Numbered from the stretch's first letter, positions 18,233 to 26,906 are shown. The stretch is 57,798 nt of DNA from Geminicoccaceae bacterium (GCA_025062095.1 JANXAZ010000019.1:1-57798), one strand, 5' to 3'. Translations and numbers: made by a program. The notes: generated by a model from the letters alone, not told the origin.

Positions 18233-19305
18233 TCGGTCTTCTCCTCGCGGGCGAGCAGGGCGACGGAAAGCGCCGGGGCGGCGACCCGCGCCCAACGCGC
18301 GCATTCGCCCTCGAGCCCGAGCAGGGCGGCGAGATCGAGGTGCGGCCGGCGCGCGCGTCGGGCGAGTTCCTCGACGAGGAAGGCTCCGCAGCCGGCGGCG
18401 ACGAGCGGAGCTTCGGCGGGAAGCTCGCCGCGCGAAAGGACGAGCGAGAGTCCGTCGGCGATCCGTCTGAGCTGCGCTTCGGCGAAGACGGCGGCGAGAG
18501 CGCGGGCCTCCGCGAGCGAGGCCGGACCGAGGTCGGTTCCGACCATGCGCAAGAGCCTGCGCGCGCTGCCCGCGACGGTCTTGGGGCCGCCGTCGGCGGC
18601 GGGGTGACGATCGAAGTCCTCGTCGAGGAGGCCCAAGAGCCGATAGACGTCGGCCGCGGTCGCGAACCGCTCGGCCATGAGGCCCACGAGCCGGCCGCGG
18701 AAGGGCGCGCGCTCGAGGAAAGCGAGGGCGGGCGTGCGCACCACGCCGTGGTAGACGAGCTCCCCTTCCGCCAGGCGTGCGGCGTCGTCGAACCCGCGCG
18801 CGCACACGCGCCCGCCGGCGAAGGGCACGAGATCGGTCGTCGTGCTGCCGATATCGACGAGGATCCCGGCCGCGAGCCGTCGGGCGAGGAGTTCGGCGGT
18901 GGCGAGCCAGTTCGCCGAGGCCACGGCGAGCGGCTCGGCCGCCGCCGCCTCGGGATCGAGGAAGCCCCGCGCGCTCCAGACCCGGATCGGCCGGTCCGGG
19001 AAGCGCGCCGTCGCGCGCGCGAGCAGCTGCAGGACACCGCTCCGTCGATCCGGGAAGAGGTCGACGAGCTCGCCCGTCATGGTGAGGGCGACGCGCTCGG
19101 GCGAGGGCCAATCCGCGAGCGCCTCGCCGAAGGCCGCCTCGAGCCGGTCCAGCCCTTCCCACAGCCGACAGGCGACCTCGCGGATCGCCCGCGGTTCGCC
19201 CTCGACGAGGAGCGCGGCCTTGAGGTGCGCTCCGCCCAGGTCCAGACCCAAGAGCACGGGCCCCGACCCGGGGGCCCGGGGGAGAACCAGCGTGTCGTCT
19301 TTCAC
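18106..19305 (-). CDS. MfnF-like ASKHA-fold protein of H4MPT-linked C1 transfer (methanofuran biosynthesis)
   Basis: 399 residues of the hydantoinase/oxoprolinase-related family found in bacterial H4MPT clusters and homologous to methanogen MfnF, which joins the furan diphosphate to glutamyl-tyramine. ASKHA phosphate motifs are LLGLDLGGAHLKAAL at the N-terminus and ILVDIGSTTTDLVPF in the middle; MTGELVDLF and VAAGCGAFLVEEL also fit. GTG start at 19305. The natural family end is near VALLAREE; the last 45 or so residues are arginine/serine-rich and come from reading antisense through the end of mfnB, so they may be dispensable. The start overlaps that of the divergent HisA-like gene by 14 bases. 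Confidence 0.85.
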   Translation of the reverse strand: MKDDTLVLPRAPGSGPVLLGLDLGGAHLKAALLVEGEPRAIREVACRLWEGLDRLEAAFGEALADWPSPERVALTMTGELVDLFPDRRSGVLQLLARATARFPDRPIRVWSARGFLDPEAAAAEPLAVASANWLATAELLARRLAAGILVDIGSTTTDLVPFAGGRVCARGFDDAARLAEGELVYHGVVRTPALAFLERAPFRGRLVGLMAERFATAADVYRLLGLLDEDFDRHPAADGGPKTVAGSARRLLRMVGTDLGPASLAEARALAAVFAEAQLRRIADGLSLVLSRGELPAEAPLVAAGCGAFLVEELARRARRPHLDLAALLGLEGECARWARVAAPALSVALLAREEKTDQPERRTASPRAAASSARTRRNAPGSRRSVRAPPHSAPRKPR

Positions 19306-20014
19306 CGTCGTTCCCGTTCTCGATCTCGAGGGAGGTCTCGTGGTCCACGCGCGCGCGGGCGCGCGCGAACGCTACCGCCCGCTCGCGGGCTCGCGGCTCG
19401 CGGATACGGCCGAACCTCGCGCGGTCGTCGCGGCCTTTCTCGCCCTCCACCCCTTTCCCGTCGTCTATCTCGCCGATCTCGACGCGATCGCGGGCCGCGG
19501 CGATCACCGCGCTCTTTTGGCCGCGCTCGCGGCGCGTTTTCCCACGACCCGCTTCTGGGTCGACGCCGGGATCGACACCGAGGAGAAGCTGCGCGCGCTC
19601 GCGGGTCTGCCACGGGTGCGCGCCGTGCTCGGAAGCGAGAGTCAGAAGGACGTCGATCTGCTCGCGCGCGCCCGCGCGCTCGTCCCGGAGGGGGTGGTGC
19701 TCTCGCTCGATTGGCGCGCGGACGAGCCGCTCGATCCGGCGGGCTTGAGCGAGCGACCGGAGCTCTGGCCCGAGGACGTGATCGTCATGACGCTCGCGCG
19801 GGTGGGAACCGGGGCGGGGCCGGATCTCGCGCGGCTCGAAGCGGTGCGCCGCGCGGCCGGACCGAAGCGGCGGATCTGGGCGGCGGGCGGGGTGCGCGGC
19901 CTCGAGGATCTCCTCTGTCTGCGCCGAGCGGGCTTCGCGGGCGCCCTCGTCGCCACCGCCTTCCACGAGGGCAGGCTCGGAAAGGCCGAACTCGCCCGGC
20001 TCGCCGAGGCATGA
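19292..20014 (+). CDS. HisA/HisF-related TIM-barrel protein of the H4MPT cluster
   Basis: 240 residues of the uncharacterised HisA-related family. The first strand VVPVLDLEGGLVVHARAG resembles the HisA start; VVYLADLDAIAGRGD, FWVDAGIDT, VLGSESQKD, LSLDWR and IWAAGGVRGLEDL follow the barrel order, ending with GALVATAFHEGRLG. This family is repeatedly found near H4MPT/methanofuran genes, but I know no demonstrated reaction. The histidine pathway is not otherwise present here. GTG at 19292 with GGAG 7 bases upstream is the only start that keeps strand 1. A strong inverted repeat follows the stop. Confidence 0.85.
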   Translation: MSSFTVVPVLDLEGGLVVHARAGARERYRPLAGSRLADTAEPRAVVAAFLALHPFPVVYLADLDAIAGRGDHRALLAALAARFPTTRFWVDAGIDTEEKLRALAGLPRVRAVLGSESQKDVDLLARARALVPEGVVLSLDWRADEPLDPAGLSERPELWPEDVIVMTLARVGTGAGPDLARLEAVRRAAGPKRRIWAAGGVRGLEDLLCLRRAGFAGALVATAFHEGRLGKAELARLAEA

Positions 20015-20028
20015 AATCACCCGCACGG

Positions 20029-20062
20029 GAACGGGCGCCGATCGCGCGACCGGCGCCCGTTC
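20029..20062. terminator. 12-bp stem inverted repeat between convergent units
   Basis: GAACGGGCGCCG (20029-20040), a ten-base loop, then CGGCGCCCGTTC (20051-20062), a perfect stem. No long T tract follows on either strand. It sits 15 bases after the HisA-like stop and just beyond the end of the fae 3' region, so it probably serves both transcripts. Confidence 0.65.
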
Positions 20063-20067
20063 TCGGC

Positions 20068-20316
20068 TCAGTCGCGTTTGAGGCCGATCAACCGGAGCAG
20101 GGTTTCCCACCAGCCCGTGCTCTGAGGAGCCGTCGGTCCCGCCGGCCGGACCGGAGCTTCGGGTTCCCCTCGCGCCTCCTCCCGCGGCCGTTCGGGTGGC
20201 GGAGAAGGGGCGCGCGGCGGGGCCGGAGGTTCCGGAGGCGGTGGAGGCGGCCGAACGCGTTCGGCCTCGCGAGCCCTCGCCTCACCGGCCGACGCAGGTG
20301 GGGCCGCTGGTTCCTT
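20068..20316 (-). other. Stop-free proline-rich frame in phase with fae after its UGA, no usable start
   Basis: Directly after the fae stop codon the same frame stays open for 82 codons to a TGA at 20068-20070. The translation is rich in Pro, Glu and Arg, with a run of six prolines, and ends STGWWETLLRLIGLKRD, which looks like an amphipathic, tryptophan-anchored tail. There is no ATG, GTG or TTG except a TTG near its end, so normal initiation is impossible. G/C at third positions is lower than in neighbouring genes. It may be untranslated 3' sequence, a relic, or a UGA-readthrough extension of Fae. It ends next to the hairpin at 20029-20062. Confidence 0.35.
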
Positions 20317-20826
20317 TCAATCGGCGCCGAAGGGATGCTTCGTCTTGTCCTTGCGCGCGACCACCGTGCGGGCGCGCGGCAGGCCGGCCACCGCGCGCTC
20401 GATCGCGAGCTTGGTGGCCTCGTAGTTGTACTGCTGGATCTTCCTGTCGTCCTGGGCTTCCCAGTGGATGAACACGCCGACCGAGATGAAGAGATCCTCG
20501 CACTCTTCCTCGGGAATCGTGCCCTCGGCGACGCAATCCGCGACCGCGAGCGCGACCGCGCGCTGCGCCGGGCCGAACATCTGGGTCGCCTGTCTGGCGT
20601 TCTTGATCGTGACCTTGTTGAACATCACGGTCGCGGGCTTGACCATGAGGTTGGGCTCGAGCACCGCGAGGAGCGCGTTCACCCCTTCTTTCTGATTGGT
20701 CAAGGTGAGCGCGAAGGCGGTCTCGGCCGGCGTGCCGCGCGGGCCGATGATGAGGTCGATGTGCGCGACCTCGTTGCCCTCGCCGACGAGCGCTTCGCCT
20801 ACGAGCATCCGATCGATCTTGGCCAT
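20317..20826 (-). CDS. fae: Formaldehyde-activating enzyme
   Basis: Catalyses condensation of formaldehyde with H4MPT to methylene-H4MPT, the entry step of the pathway. 169 residues, the usual length. The family sequence is evident: [20 protein letters not shown] (with the conserved active-site histidine), [51 protein letters not shown] and a KHPF tail. The ATG at 20826 has GGGGGAGG 7 bases upstream, an unusually strong site that fits high expression. The gap of 134 bases to the upstream CitG-like gene may hold a promoter of its own, though I see no clear -35/-10 pair. Confidence 0.98.
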   Translation of the reverse strand: MAKIDRMLVGEALVGEGNEVAHIDLIIGPRGTPAETAFALTLTNQKEGVNALLAVLEPNLMVKPATVMFNKVTIKNARQATQMFGPAQRAVALAVADCVAEGTIPEEECEDLFISVGVFIHWEAQDDRKIQQYNYEATKLAIERAVAGLPRARTVVARKDKTKHPFGAD

Positions 20827-20960
20827 GGGAAGCCTCCCCCTGGGGGTTGGGACCGCGAAACAAGCCCGCTGCTTAAAAGACGGGACGATCCTCGGCAATC
20901 CTCGCGATGCCGACGGCGGGGGCGCGCCTCGTGCCGGACCGCGGCCATGGCGCGGCTGCA

Positions 20961-21806
20961 TCACTTCGTTTCCGTCGCGAGGCGCAGGAGGCGGCGGGCG
21001 AAGAGCGAGGCCACGACGAGATCGGCCGTGGTCCCGGGGTTGATCCCGCGGGCCTTGAGCGCGGCATCGAAAAGCAGGAGTTCGCCCGCGAGCGTCTCGG
21101 GCCGCGCGGCGGCGAGCAGCCGCCGGGCGAAAGGAGCCGCTTCGGCCGCGAGCGCTCGTGCCGCGCCCGCTCCGAACTTGCGCGCCACGTGGCTGTCGGG
21201 GATGCGGGCCAGAAAGTGCAGGTGCAGCCCCGAAAGCGCCCAGGCCTCGCTCCAGCCGCGCGCTTCGAGCTCGTCCAAAAGCGGCACGCCGGTCGCGAAC
21301 AGATCCGCGAACCCGTGCGTCCAGTTCCAGGCGATGCGGTCGCGCTCTTCGGCCAGACGCATCGCTTCGCGGAGCGAAACCGTGGGCTCTTCGGCGACAT
21401 CGGCCTCCGCGACCCGTCCGAGCCCGCCCGGTGCGGCGAGCCGGATGGCGGCGTACAGATCGCGGGCGTCCTCGGGACCGGTGGCCGCGAGCACGGCCAC
21501 GACCGCTTCCGGCAGAGGATCCGGCCGCTCGGCGGCGACCGCCAGGGGCGTGCACAAGAGCAGGATGCCGAGATTGGTGTTGGTCCCGACCGCCTTTCGG
21601 GTCGCCGCGACCGCATCGAGGATCCGTCTGCCGAGCCGCGCACCGGATCTCGCGAGGGCGGGTGCGGCGGCCCGCGCGCTCGCTGCGAAATCCGCCACCC
21701 GCAGGCCGTGGCCTTCGGCGAAACGGTGCACGTTGCCGGGCTTGAGGGCCTCGAGCTCGGCCAGGCAGGCCGAAACGAAGGCGGCCGCGATCCGCTCCGG
21801 GCTCAT
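20961..21806 (-). CDS. CitG/MdcB-like (triphosphoribosyl-dephospho-CoA synthase family) protein of the H4MPT cluster
   Basis: 281 residues, related to the enzymes that build the prosthetic-group precursor of citrate lyase and malonate decarboxylase. The visible signature is [16 protein letters not shown] near the N-terminus, then [18 protein letters not shown], and near the C-terminus [22 protein letters not shown]. The family member in bacterial H4MPT clusters has no proven reaction; a ribosyl or phosphoribosyl transfer in cofactor assembly is a guess. No citrate lyase or malonate decarboxylase genes lie nearby. The ATG at 21806 overlaps the preceding stop as ATGA, making it the last gene of the operon that starts at 26775. 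Confidence 0.88.
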   Translation of the reverse strand: MSPERIAAAFVSACLAELEALKPGNVHRFAEGHGLRVADFAASARAAAPALARSGARLGRRILDAVAATRKAVGTNTNLGILLLCTPLAVAAERPDPLPEAVVAVLAATGPEDARDLYAAIRLAAPGGLGRVAEADVAEEPTVSLREAMRLAEERDRIAWNWTHGFADLFATGVPLLDELEARGWSEAWALSGLHLHFLARIPDSHVARKFGAGAARALAAEAAPFARRLLAAARPETLAGELLLFDAALKARGINPGTTADLVVASLFARRLLRLATETK

Positions 21807-22696
21807 CGCCGCATCCGTCTGGCGATCGCCGCGAGCAGCTCTCGGGCGATGTCGAAGGGGGTGACCGCCTGCAACCCCTGCCAGGCCGGCTGGCTGTTGA
21901 CCTCGAGCACGAGGAGCCGACCCGTGCCGCGCTCCTCGAGGATGTCGACCCCGGCGTAGAACGCCCCCACCGCCCGCACCGCGGCCACGGCGAGTTCGCC
22001 CAGGGCTCCGGCGCGCGCGATCGGCTCGGGCCTGCCGCCTCGGCGGAGATTGGTGATCCAGCTCGATCCGCGGCGCGCCATCGCCGCTATCGGCTCGCCG
22101 TCGATCACGAAGACGCGGAAATCCCGATCGCCACCTTCGGGCGGGACGTAGCGCTGCAGGTACCACACCCCGGACGCCTCTTCCGCGCTCGGGAGATCCT
22201 CGGGGCCGCGCAGCCGCTCGAGGCCTCTGCCCTGGGCGCCGAAGAGCGGCTTGAAGACGAGCTCGAAGCCGGCGGCGGCTTCCGCTTCCAAGATCGCGCG
22301 GGCGTCTTCTTCCCGCTCCACGGTCCAACTCGGCGGGGTGGGCAGCCCCGCGAGCCGGAGCCGGAAGCTCGTCTGGGACTTGTCGACGCAGCGCTCGATC
22401 GCGGTGGCGGGGTTGATCACGGGTACGGCGAGCGCCTCCAAGGCGTGCAACAGCCCGAGCCGGCGCGTCACCTGTTCGAAGCTGCCCCCCGGGACGAAGC
22501 GCACGAGCACGGCACCGGGCAAGTCTTCGTCCTCTCCCAGGCGCAGCCCGTACCGCGCCGTGGCGTCGAAGCGCAGAGCGGGAAAGCCGAGCCGACGGAC
22601 GGGAAGGGCGAGCTCCCGCGCGGCGCGGGCGAGCCGCTCCCAATGCCAACCGCCGCCACCGAGGACGAGCAGCTCCGGCCGCCGCGCACCGTCCAC
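21803..22696 (-). CDS. RimK/MptN-like ATP-grasp ligase
   Basis: A 297-residue ATP-grasp enzyme. By family it probably adds L-glutamate to the tetrahydromethanopterin precursor or to a methanofuran chain. Motifs include [19 protein letters not shown], a P-loop-like [35 protein letters not shown], and the metal-binding end GVDILEE and [15 protein letters not shown]. Start GTG 22696 with GGAG 8 bases upstream; the longer open frame upstream runs into mch and is not family-like. It lies 17 bases after the mch stop and overlaps the CitG-like gene by 4 bases. The precise acceptor is not known. Confidence 0.88.
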   Translation of the reverse strand: MDGARRPELLVLGGGGWHWERLARAARELALPVRRLGFPALRFDATARYGLRLGEDEDLPGAVLVRFVPGGSFEQVTRRLGLLHALEALAVPVINPATAIERCVDKSQTSFRLRLAGLPTPPSWTVEREEDARAILEAEAAAGFELVFKPLFGAQGRGLERLRGPEDLPSAEEASGVWYLQRYVPPEGGDRDFRVFVIDGEPIAAMARRGSSWITNLRRGGRPEPIARAGALGELAVAAVRAVGAFYAGVDILEERGTGRLLVLEVNSQPAWQGLQAVTPFDIARELLAAIARRMRR

Positions 22697-22713
22697 GGGC
22701 AGGCTCCGCCGGC

Positions 22714-23715
22714 TCAGAGACCGAAGGAGCGGGCCAAGAGCTCGGGGGCGAGGGTGCCGGCCGTGAAACTGCGGCCCGTGGCGAGGGCGACGACCGTCAC
22801 CCGGGCGGGGCTGAAGAGCATCGGGTCGATCTTGTAGAAGTCGTATCCGGCCTCGGCGAAGAGCTCGGCGAAGGGCCGCCCGTAATCGCGCGAGGCCGAG
22901 CTCGGGAGCGCGCGGGCGAGTTCCGCCGCCTCCTCCTCGGGGCCGCTCACGAAGAGCTCGACCTCGCCACCGAAGAGCACGGCGTCGTTGGTCCGCCCCA
23001 TGGCCGAAAGGAGATCGGGGGCCGGCGGGGGCAGGGGCGCGGAGCCCAGACCGTCGACGAGCCGCGCGAGGGGAAAGCCGAGCACGTGCGCCTTGTGCAG
23101 CGCCACCTCGAGCACCCGCGCGACGATCTGCACCGTCCCGGCGAGGCTGGTCGTGGGCGCGAGCACGAAGCCGAGGGCGGAGGGCGGAAGCGCGCAGTCG
23201 GCCGCCACCTTCTCGATCAGCCCTTCGGGCGGCTCGCGCGCGGTCTCGAGCACGAACCAGGCGCTCTCGGCGTCGCGGTCGCGAAAGCCGAGCTCGGCGA
23301 AGAGCGGCTCTTTCGCCGCGCGCGCGCGGCCGGGGCCGGAGGCCATGGCGCGGAAGCGGTTCTCGCCTTCCCCCCAGGCGAGGCTCCAGCCGGCGTACTG
23401 GCTCAGAAGACAAGCGAGCACCGGATCGGCCGAGCGCACCTCGACGCGGAAGGGGACGCCGGGAAAGCGGGTCTCGGTCGAAAACCCCACCCAGCCCGCA
23501 CCGCCCATGCACAGCTCGGCGATCCGCCGACCGGCCTCGAGGCTTCCCGGAGCCGCGATCCCGGCATCGACGAGCGTCGCCCCGCAGGCGCTTCGGCGCA
23601 CCCCGAGCCCGAGGAGTTCCGCTTCGGCGACGAGCTCGCGAGCGAGCCGCTCGGTGCGGGCGGAAAGCGAAGGCCGGTGACGCCCCGACGCGCGCGCGTC
23701 CTCGCTGCCGCTCAT
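22714..23715 (-). CDS. mch: Methenyltetrahydromethanopterin cyclohydrolase
   Basis: Converts methenyl-H4MPT to 5-formyl-H4MPT by hydrolysis. 333 residues, near the family norm. Conserved stretches: ACGATLVDAGI, AELCMGGAGWVGF, SADPVLACLLSQYAGWSL, FRAMASGPGRA, APTTSLAGTVQIVARVLEVA with LHKAHVLGF, GRTNDAVLFGG, and the end segment YDFYKIDPMLFSPARV. The ATG at 23715 has GGAGGAGAG upstream and overlaps the preceding ATP-grasp stop (ATGA). Cytoplasmic, in the operon mptG-mtdB-ATP-grasp-mch-ATP-grasp-citG-like, so cofactor synthesis and the catalytic steps are expressed together. Confidence 0.97.
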   Translation of the reverse strand: MSGSEDARASGRHRPSLSARTERLARELVAEAELLGLGVRRSACGATLVDAGIAAPGSLEAGRRIAELCMGGAGWVGFSTETRFPGVPFRVEVRSADPVLACLLSQYAGWSLAWGEGENRFRAMASGPGRARAAKEPLFAELGFRDRDAESAWFVLETAREPPEGLIEKVAADCALPPSALGFVLAPTTSLAGTVQIVARVLEVALHKAHVLGFPLARLVDGLGSAPLPPPAPDLLSAMGRTNDAVLFGGEVELFVSGPEEEAAELARALPSSASRDYGRPFAELFAEAGYDFYKIDPMLFSPARVTVVALATGRSFTAGTLAPELLARSFGL

Positions 23716-24878
23716 CGCTCTCCTCCCCCCGCCGGTGCAGGATGCCGTGCGCGCCCGCGCGCGTCGAGCATCCGGGCGAGCAACAGGCGCTCGCGCTCGG
23801 CGAGCGCCCGGCGCACCGCCCGAGCGTCGTCGCCGCCGGCGCGGACCGTGGCGAGCGGCCGACCCGCGCTTATCCGCGTACCGGGCGGCGTGCGATCGCC
23901 CGCCCATTCCGGCCAGACGAACCCTTCCGGGACGAGGAGATCGCGGTCGGCGCGCACGATCGCCGTGCCCCGAAAACCGCCTTCCGGCCGCAGCGGCCGC
24001 TCGGGCAGCCGACCGCGGCAGGCGGCGACGTGCAAAGCCACGAGATTCGTCGCGAGCGCGGCTTCCGCCGCCTCGAGCGAGCCGCCCGGGCGCGGGTTGA
24101 TCTCCAGGAGGTGGAAGCTTCCGTCCTCGTCGAGCAGGAAGTCGGCGCTCGCGAGCCCGCGCAGGCCCAGAGCCGTGCCGACGGCGACGGCGGCGCGCGC
24201 GAGGCGGGCTCGGCTGTCCTCGTCGAGCGGGGCGGGAGCGAGCACGCCCTTGAAGTGCGGCGGCGCACCCGTGTTCCACTGCTCGCTCGCGAGAAGCGCG
24301 AGCACGCGGCGCCCGTCGCCCAAGAGCAGGATCGAGACCGGCCGGCCGGGGACCCGTCTTTGCACGTAGTCGAGCGGATGCGGCCGATCGACCGCTTCGG
24401 CCGGGCGCACGTGCCATCCCCCGCCCGCGCCTGCGCGCTTGACGAGCCAGCCCCGGCGTTCGGCCGGGAGCTCGGCTCGCGTCTCGGGGAAAGGGACGTC
24501 GAGCGCCCGGCAGAGCTCGCACAGTGCGAAGGGATCGACGGCGCGGGCCACGGTCGCCGGCGGATTGCCCAGGAGCTCGCGGCCGCGGGCGAGGGCGGCG
24601 AGCAGACGGGGTCGGCCTTCGAGCCCGCCGCCCACGAGCAGCGGCACGGGCGGCGGGGCGACGCCGCGGGCCGCGCGCGACAGCGCCCCGGAAGCGAGCG
24701 GCCCCGCCCGGCCGGGCGGGATCCGCAAGGCGAGCTCGGCGACCTCGCGCGTGTCGAGATCGGCGAAGCGGTCGAGAACGATCGGAACGAAACCGGCGCG
24801 CCGCGCCGATTGCGCGAGCGCCCGACCGGAGAGCGCGACGATCAGGATCCGCGCGCCCGCGCGCGCCGCTTCCGCCAT
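23712..24878 (-). CDS. ATP-grasp protein of the H4MPT cluster (Orf17-like)
   Basis: 388 residues with an N-terminal ILIVALSGRALAQSARRAG Rossmann-like region and an ATP-grasp core. The core shows GWLVKRAGAGGGWHVR (nucleotide-binding lysine region), DYVQRRVPGRPVSILLLGDG, GLASADFLLDEDGSFHLLEINPRPGGSLE (metal-binding acidic/Asn residues, quoted in part) and a C-terminal beta-barrel-like FRGTAIVRAD..VP..FVWPEWAGDR. It matches the ATP-grasp found beside mch and mtdB in methylotrophs, which is needed for the pathway but whose substrate is not established to my knowledge. ATG at 24878, five bases after the mtdB stop; the upstream reading frame is a shadow. Confidence 0.85.
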   Translation of the reverse strand: MAEAARAGARILIVALSGRALAQSARRAGFVPIVLDRFADLDTREVAELALRIPPGRAGPLASGALSRAARGVAPPPVPLLVGGGLEGRPRLLAALARGRELLGNPPATVARAVDPFALCELCRALDVPFPETRAELPAERRGWLVKRAGAGGGWHVRPAEAVDRPHPLDYVQRRVPGRPVSILLLGDGRRVLALLASEQWNTGAPPHFKGVLAPAPLDEDSRARLARAAVAVGTALGLRGLASADFLLDEDGSFHLLEINPRPGGSLEAAEAALATNLVALHVAACRGRLPERPLRPEGGFRGTAIVRADRDLLVPEGFVWPEWAGDRTPPGTRISAGRPLATVRAGGDDARAVRRALAERERLLLARMLDARGRARHPAPAGGGER

Positions 24879-24883
24879 CGCCT

Positions 24884-25786
24884 TCAGCCCGCGGCGAGTT
24901 CGCGCGCCCGGGCGAGCGTCTCTTCGATGCCGATGAACCGGCGCGGCTCGGCATCCCGCATCGAGGCCAAAAGGGCGTGCTCGGTCTTGAATTTGAGCCG
25001 GCCCACGGCGAGCGCCCCGATGCCCAGGGCCCGCGTACCGGAAAGGGGCTTGCCGTCGTCGGTGGGCTCGACGCCCTCGATCCCGGAGGGCGGGACGGCG
25101 TTGACGTCGACCGCGACCAGAAGCTCCCGCGCCGCTGCGAGCTGCTCCGCCTCGAGGATCCGGATCCCCGCCTTGCCGGCGGCGAGCACGATCTCGGCGC
25201 GGGCGAGAAGCGCCTTTTTCTTCTCGGCGTCGGAGCCGTCGGCGCCTTCGAGGCGGACGCCGAAGCGCCCGCCGAGCTCGCCCGCCGCCTGGCGGACGCG
25301 CGTGGGCCCGTCGTGGCCGACGAGGGTGACCTCGGCTCCGGCGAGCGCGGCCATGAGCCCCGCGATCCTGCCCACGGGGCCGGTCGCCCCGAACACCACG
25401 ACGCGTCTGCCGGGAAGATCGAGACCCGAGGCGCGCAGGGTTTTTTCGACCACCGCGATCATCGCCGCGGCGGTGGTGAAGGCGCCCGCGGGATCGGCCA
25501 TGAGCGAGATCTGGAACCGAGGCGGCAGCATCGCCGCCCTGGCCGCCTCGAGCATGTCGAGGGCCAGAAGCGGATCGCGGCCGCCGACGAGCATCGCCGT
25601 CGCCCGACCGTGGTCGGGTGCGCGCGAGAAGATCGCGTCTTGAACGAGCGGGCGGATCTCCTCGAGCGTGACCTGGGTGTAGGGCAGGATGTGGTCGAAG
25701 CCGGCATCGGCCGCCATGTTGACGTCGAAAGGGCTCACGTTCTTGAGCGGGGTCACGAAGTGCAAGACGCTCGGCACCTGTTTCAC
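24884..25786 (-). CDS. mtdB: NAD(P)-dependent methylene-H4MPT dehydrogenase
   Basis: Oxidises methylene-H4MPT to methenyl-H4MPT. 300 residues, family length. The N-terminal substrate domain reads SVLHFVTPLKNVSPFDVNMA; the Rossmann motif is VVVFGATGPVGRIAGLMAAL, and the ending LAVGRLKFKTEHALL matches MtdB/MtdA proteins. MtdA works on folate and MtdB on H4MPT; the surrounding H4MPT genes favour MtdB. GTG start at 25786 overlaps the stop of the RFAP synthase gene (GTGA). The pair puts cofactor synthesis and use in one transcript. Confidence 0.95.
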   Translation of the reverse strand: MKQVPSVLHFVTPLKNVSPFDVNMAADAGFDHILPYTQVTLEEIRPLVQDAIFSRAPDHGRATAMLVGGRDPLLALDMLEAARAAMLPPRFQISLMADPAGAFTTAAAMIAVVEKTLRASGLDLPGRRVVVFGATGPVGRIAGLMAALAGAEVTLVGHDGPTRVRQAAGELGGRFGVRLEGADGSDAEKKKALLARAEIVLAAGKAGIRILEAEQLAAARELLVAVDVNAVPPSGIEGVEPTDDGKPLSGTRALGIGALAVGRLKFKTEHALLASMRDAEPRRFIGIEETLARARELAAG

Positions 25787-26775
25787 GGCTCGGGCTCCGG
25801 TTCGGAGGTCGACGGAAAGGCGAGGATCTCGGCCGGGCGGTTGCGCCCCGCCACGACGCGAAAGCGCAGCCCCGAAGCGGCGAAGCGCCGTTCGGCGTCG
25901 ATCCGGGCGGCCTCGGCCGAGACGACATCGGGGAACAGCGCCCAGCCCGTGGGCCCCCAGGAGGTCTGACCGACCCCGCGCACGCCCCGCGCTCCGAGCC
26001 GGGCGAGAACCTCCGCCACGGCGGGGCTGGCGAAGGCTCCACCGCCCTGAAAGGCGGCGAAGCGCTCGCCCATCGCGCGTTGGATCTCGGCCAAGGCCTC
26101 GGCCACGGGCGCGAATTCGGCGCGCACGAGCCCGGGCAAGAGGCGCAAGAGCACGAGCCGGCACAAAGACCCCGCGCGTTCGTCGCGCTCGGGCGAGAAG
26201 CTCGCGAAGGCCGCCTTTTCGGCCGCACCGTGCACCCCTTGCCGGGCGGGATCGAAGACGAGGAGGATCCGCCAGGCCTCGGGGAAAGGCAGGCGCAGGA
26301 TCAGAGGCGGGGGCAGCCGGTCTTCGGGAGCGCGGCCGCCGTCCACGAGGAACCCGCCGCCGGCGAAGGCCTCGAGCCCGATCGCCGACCGTGCGCCGCG
26401 CTCCAAGAGCCCGGCGATCGCCGCGAGCGGCTCGGATCGGCCGAACAGCCGCGCGAGGCCGGCACCGATCGCGAGACCGAGCTGGGTCCCCGAGCCGAGC
26501 CCGGCGTGCGCCGGGATGGCCTCGCGGATGCGCACCGCCACCGGCTCGGCGATGCCCCAGGCCGCGCGCAAGGCGGCGAGATGGCGCGCGGCGCGCGCCG
26601 TTTCCGGCCCCTCGACACCCTCGGCGTCGCGGCGGAGCTCGACCTCGGTCGCCACCCCCTCGATCGCGAGACCGAGGCTGCCGAAACGCCGCCCGAGCGC
26701 GCCCGAGAGGTCGAGGAAGCCGAAATGGAGCCGCGCCGGTGCGCGCACCCGGACCCGCTCGATCCGCTCCCCCAC
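25783..26775 (-). CDS. mptG: Beta-ribofuranosylaminobenzene 5'-phosphate synthase
   Basis: GHMP-superfamily enzyme that condenses 4-aminobenzoate or 4-hydroxybenzoate with PRPP, the first committed step to H4MPT. Visible motifs: VRAPARLHFGFLDLSG, then AIPAHAGLGSGTQLGLAIGAG, the GHMP phosphate loop, FAGGGFLVDGG, and a C-terminal GVGQTSWGPTGWALF. The GTG at 26775 gives a 330-residue protein with the expected N-terminus; an ATG 57 bases upstream is possible but adds an arginine-rich tail. First gene of the six-gene minus-strand operon ending at 20961. pabABC, 5 kb away, may supply its aromatic substrate. Confidence 0.93.
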   Translation of the reverse strand: MGERIERVRVRAPARLHFGFLDLSGALGRRFGSLGLAIEGVATEVELRRDAEGVEGPETARAARHLAALRAAWGIAEPVAVRIREAIPAHAGLGSGTQLGLAIGAGLARLFGRSEPLAAIAGLLERGARSAIGLEAFAGGGFLVDGGRAPEDRLPPPLILRLPFPEAWRILLVFDPARQGVHGAAEKAAFASFSPERDERAGSLCRLVLLRLLPGLVRAEFAPVAEALAEIQRAMGERFAAFQGGGAFASPAVAEVLARLGARGVRGVGQTSWGPTGWALFPDVVSAEAARIDAERRFAASGLRFRVVAGRNRPAEILAFPSTSEPEPEP

Positions 26776-26906
26776 CCTCCGGCTCTCCCTCCCGCTCGCG
26801 CGGGGTCTAGCCCTCCGCGCGGCGGAGAGCAAATCCGCTCGGCGCCTTGCCCCCCGGCCTGCGCCCTCTAGATCGGCTCTCGATCGCGAGAGAGGGGAGG
26901 CCGGTC

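Noticed and set aside
14789-20110. A minus-strand frame of 1773 codons that includes FhcD at its end
   Set aside because: Only the last 311 codons from GTG 15724 are FhcD; the rest overlaps fhcA and other genes in the wrong frame.
20088-20285. 65-codon minus-strand frame with a GTG start in the fae 3' region
   Set aside because: Arg-rich, no Shine-Dalgarno; the in-phase proline-rich frame is the more protein-like one, and even that is uncertain.
15778-21864. A plus-strand open frame of about 2000 codons across the C1 cluster
   Set aside because: It is antisense to fhcA, mfnF-like, fae and other well-recognised genes; the translation is Arg/Gly/Glu-rich noise caused by high GC.
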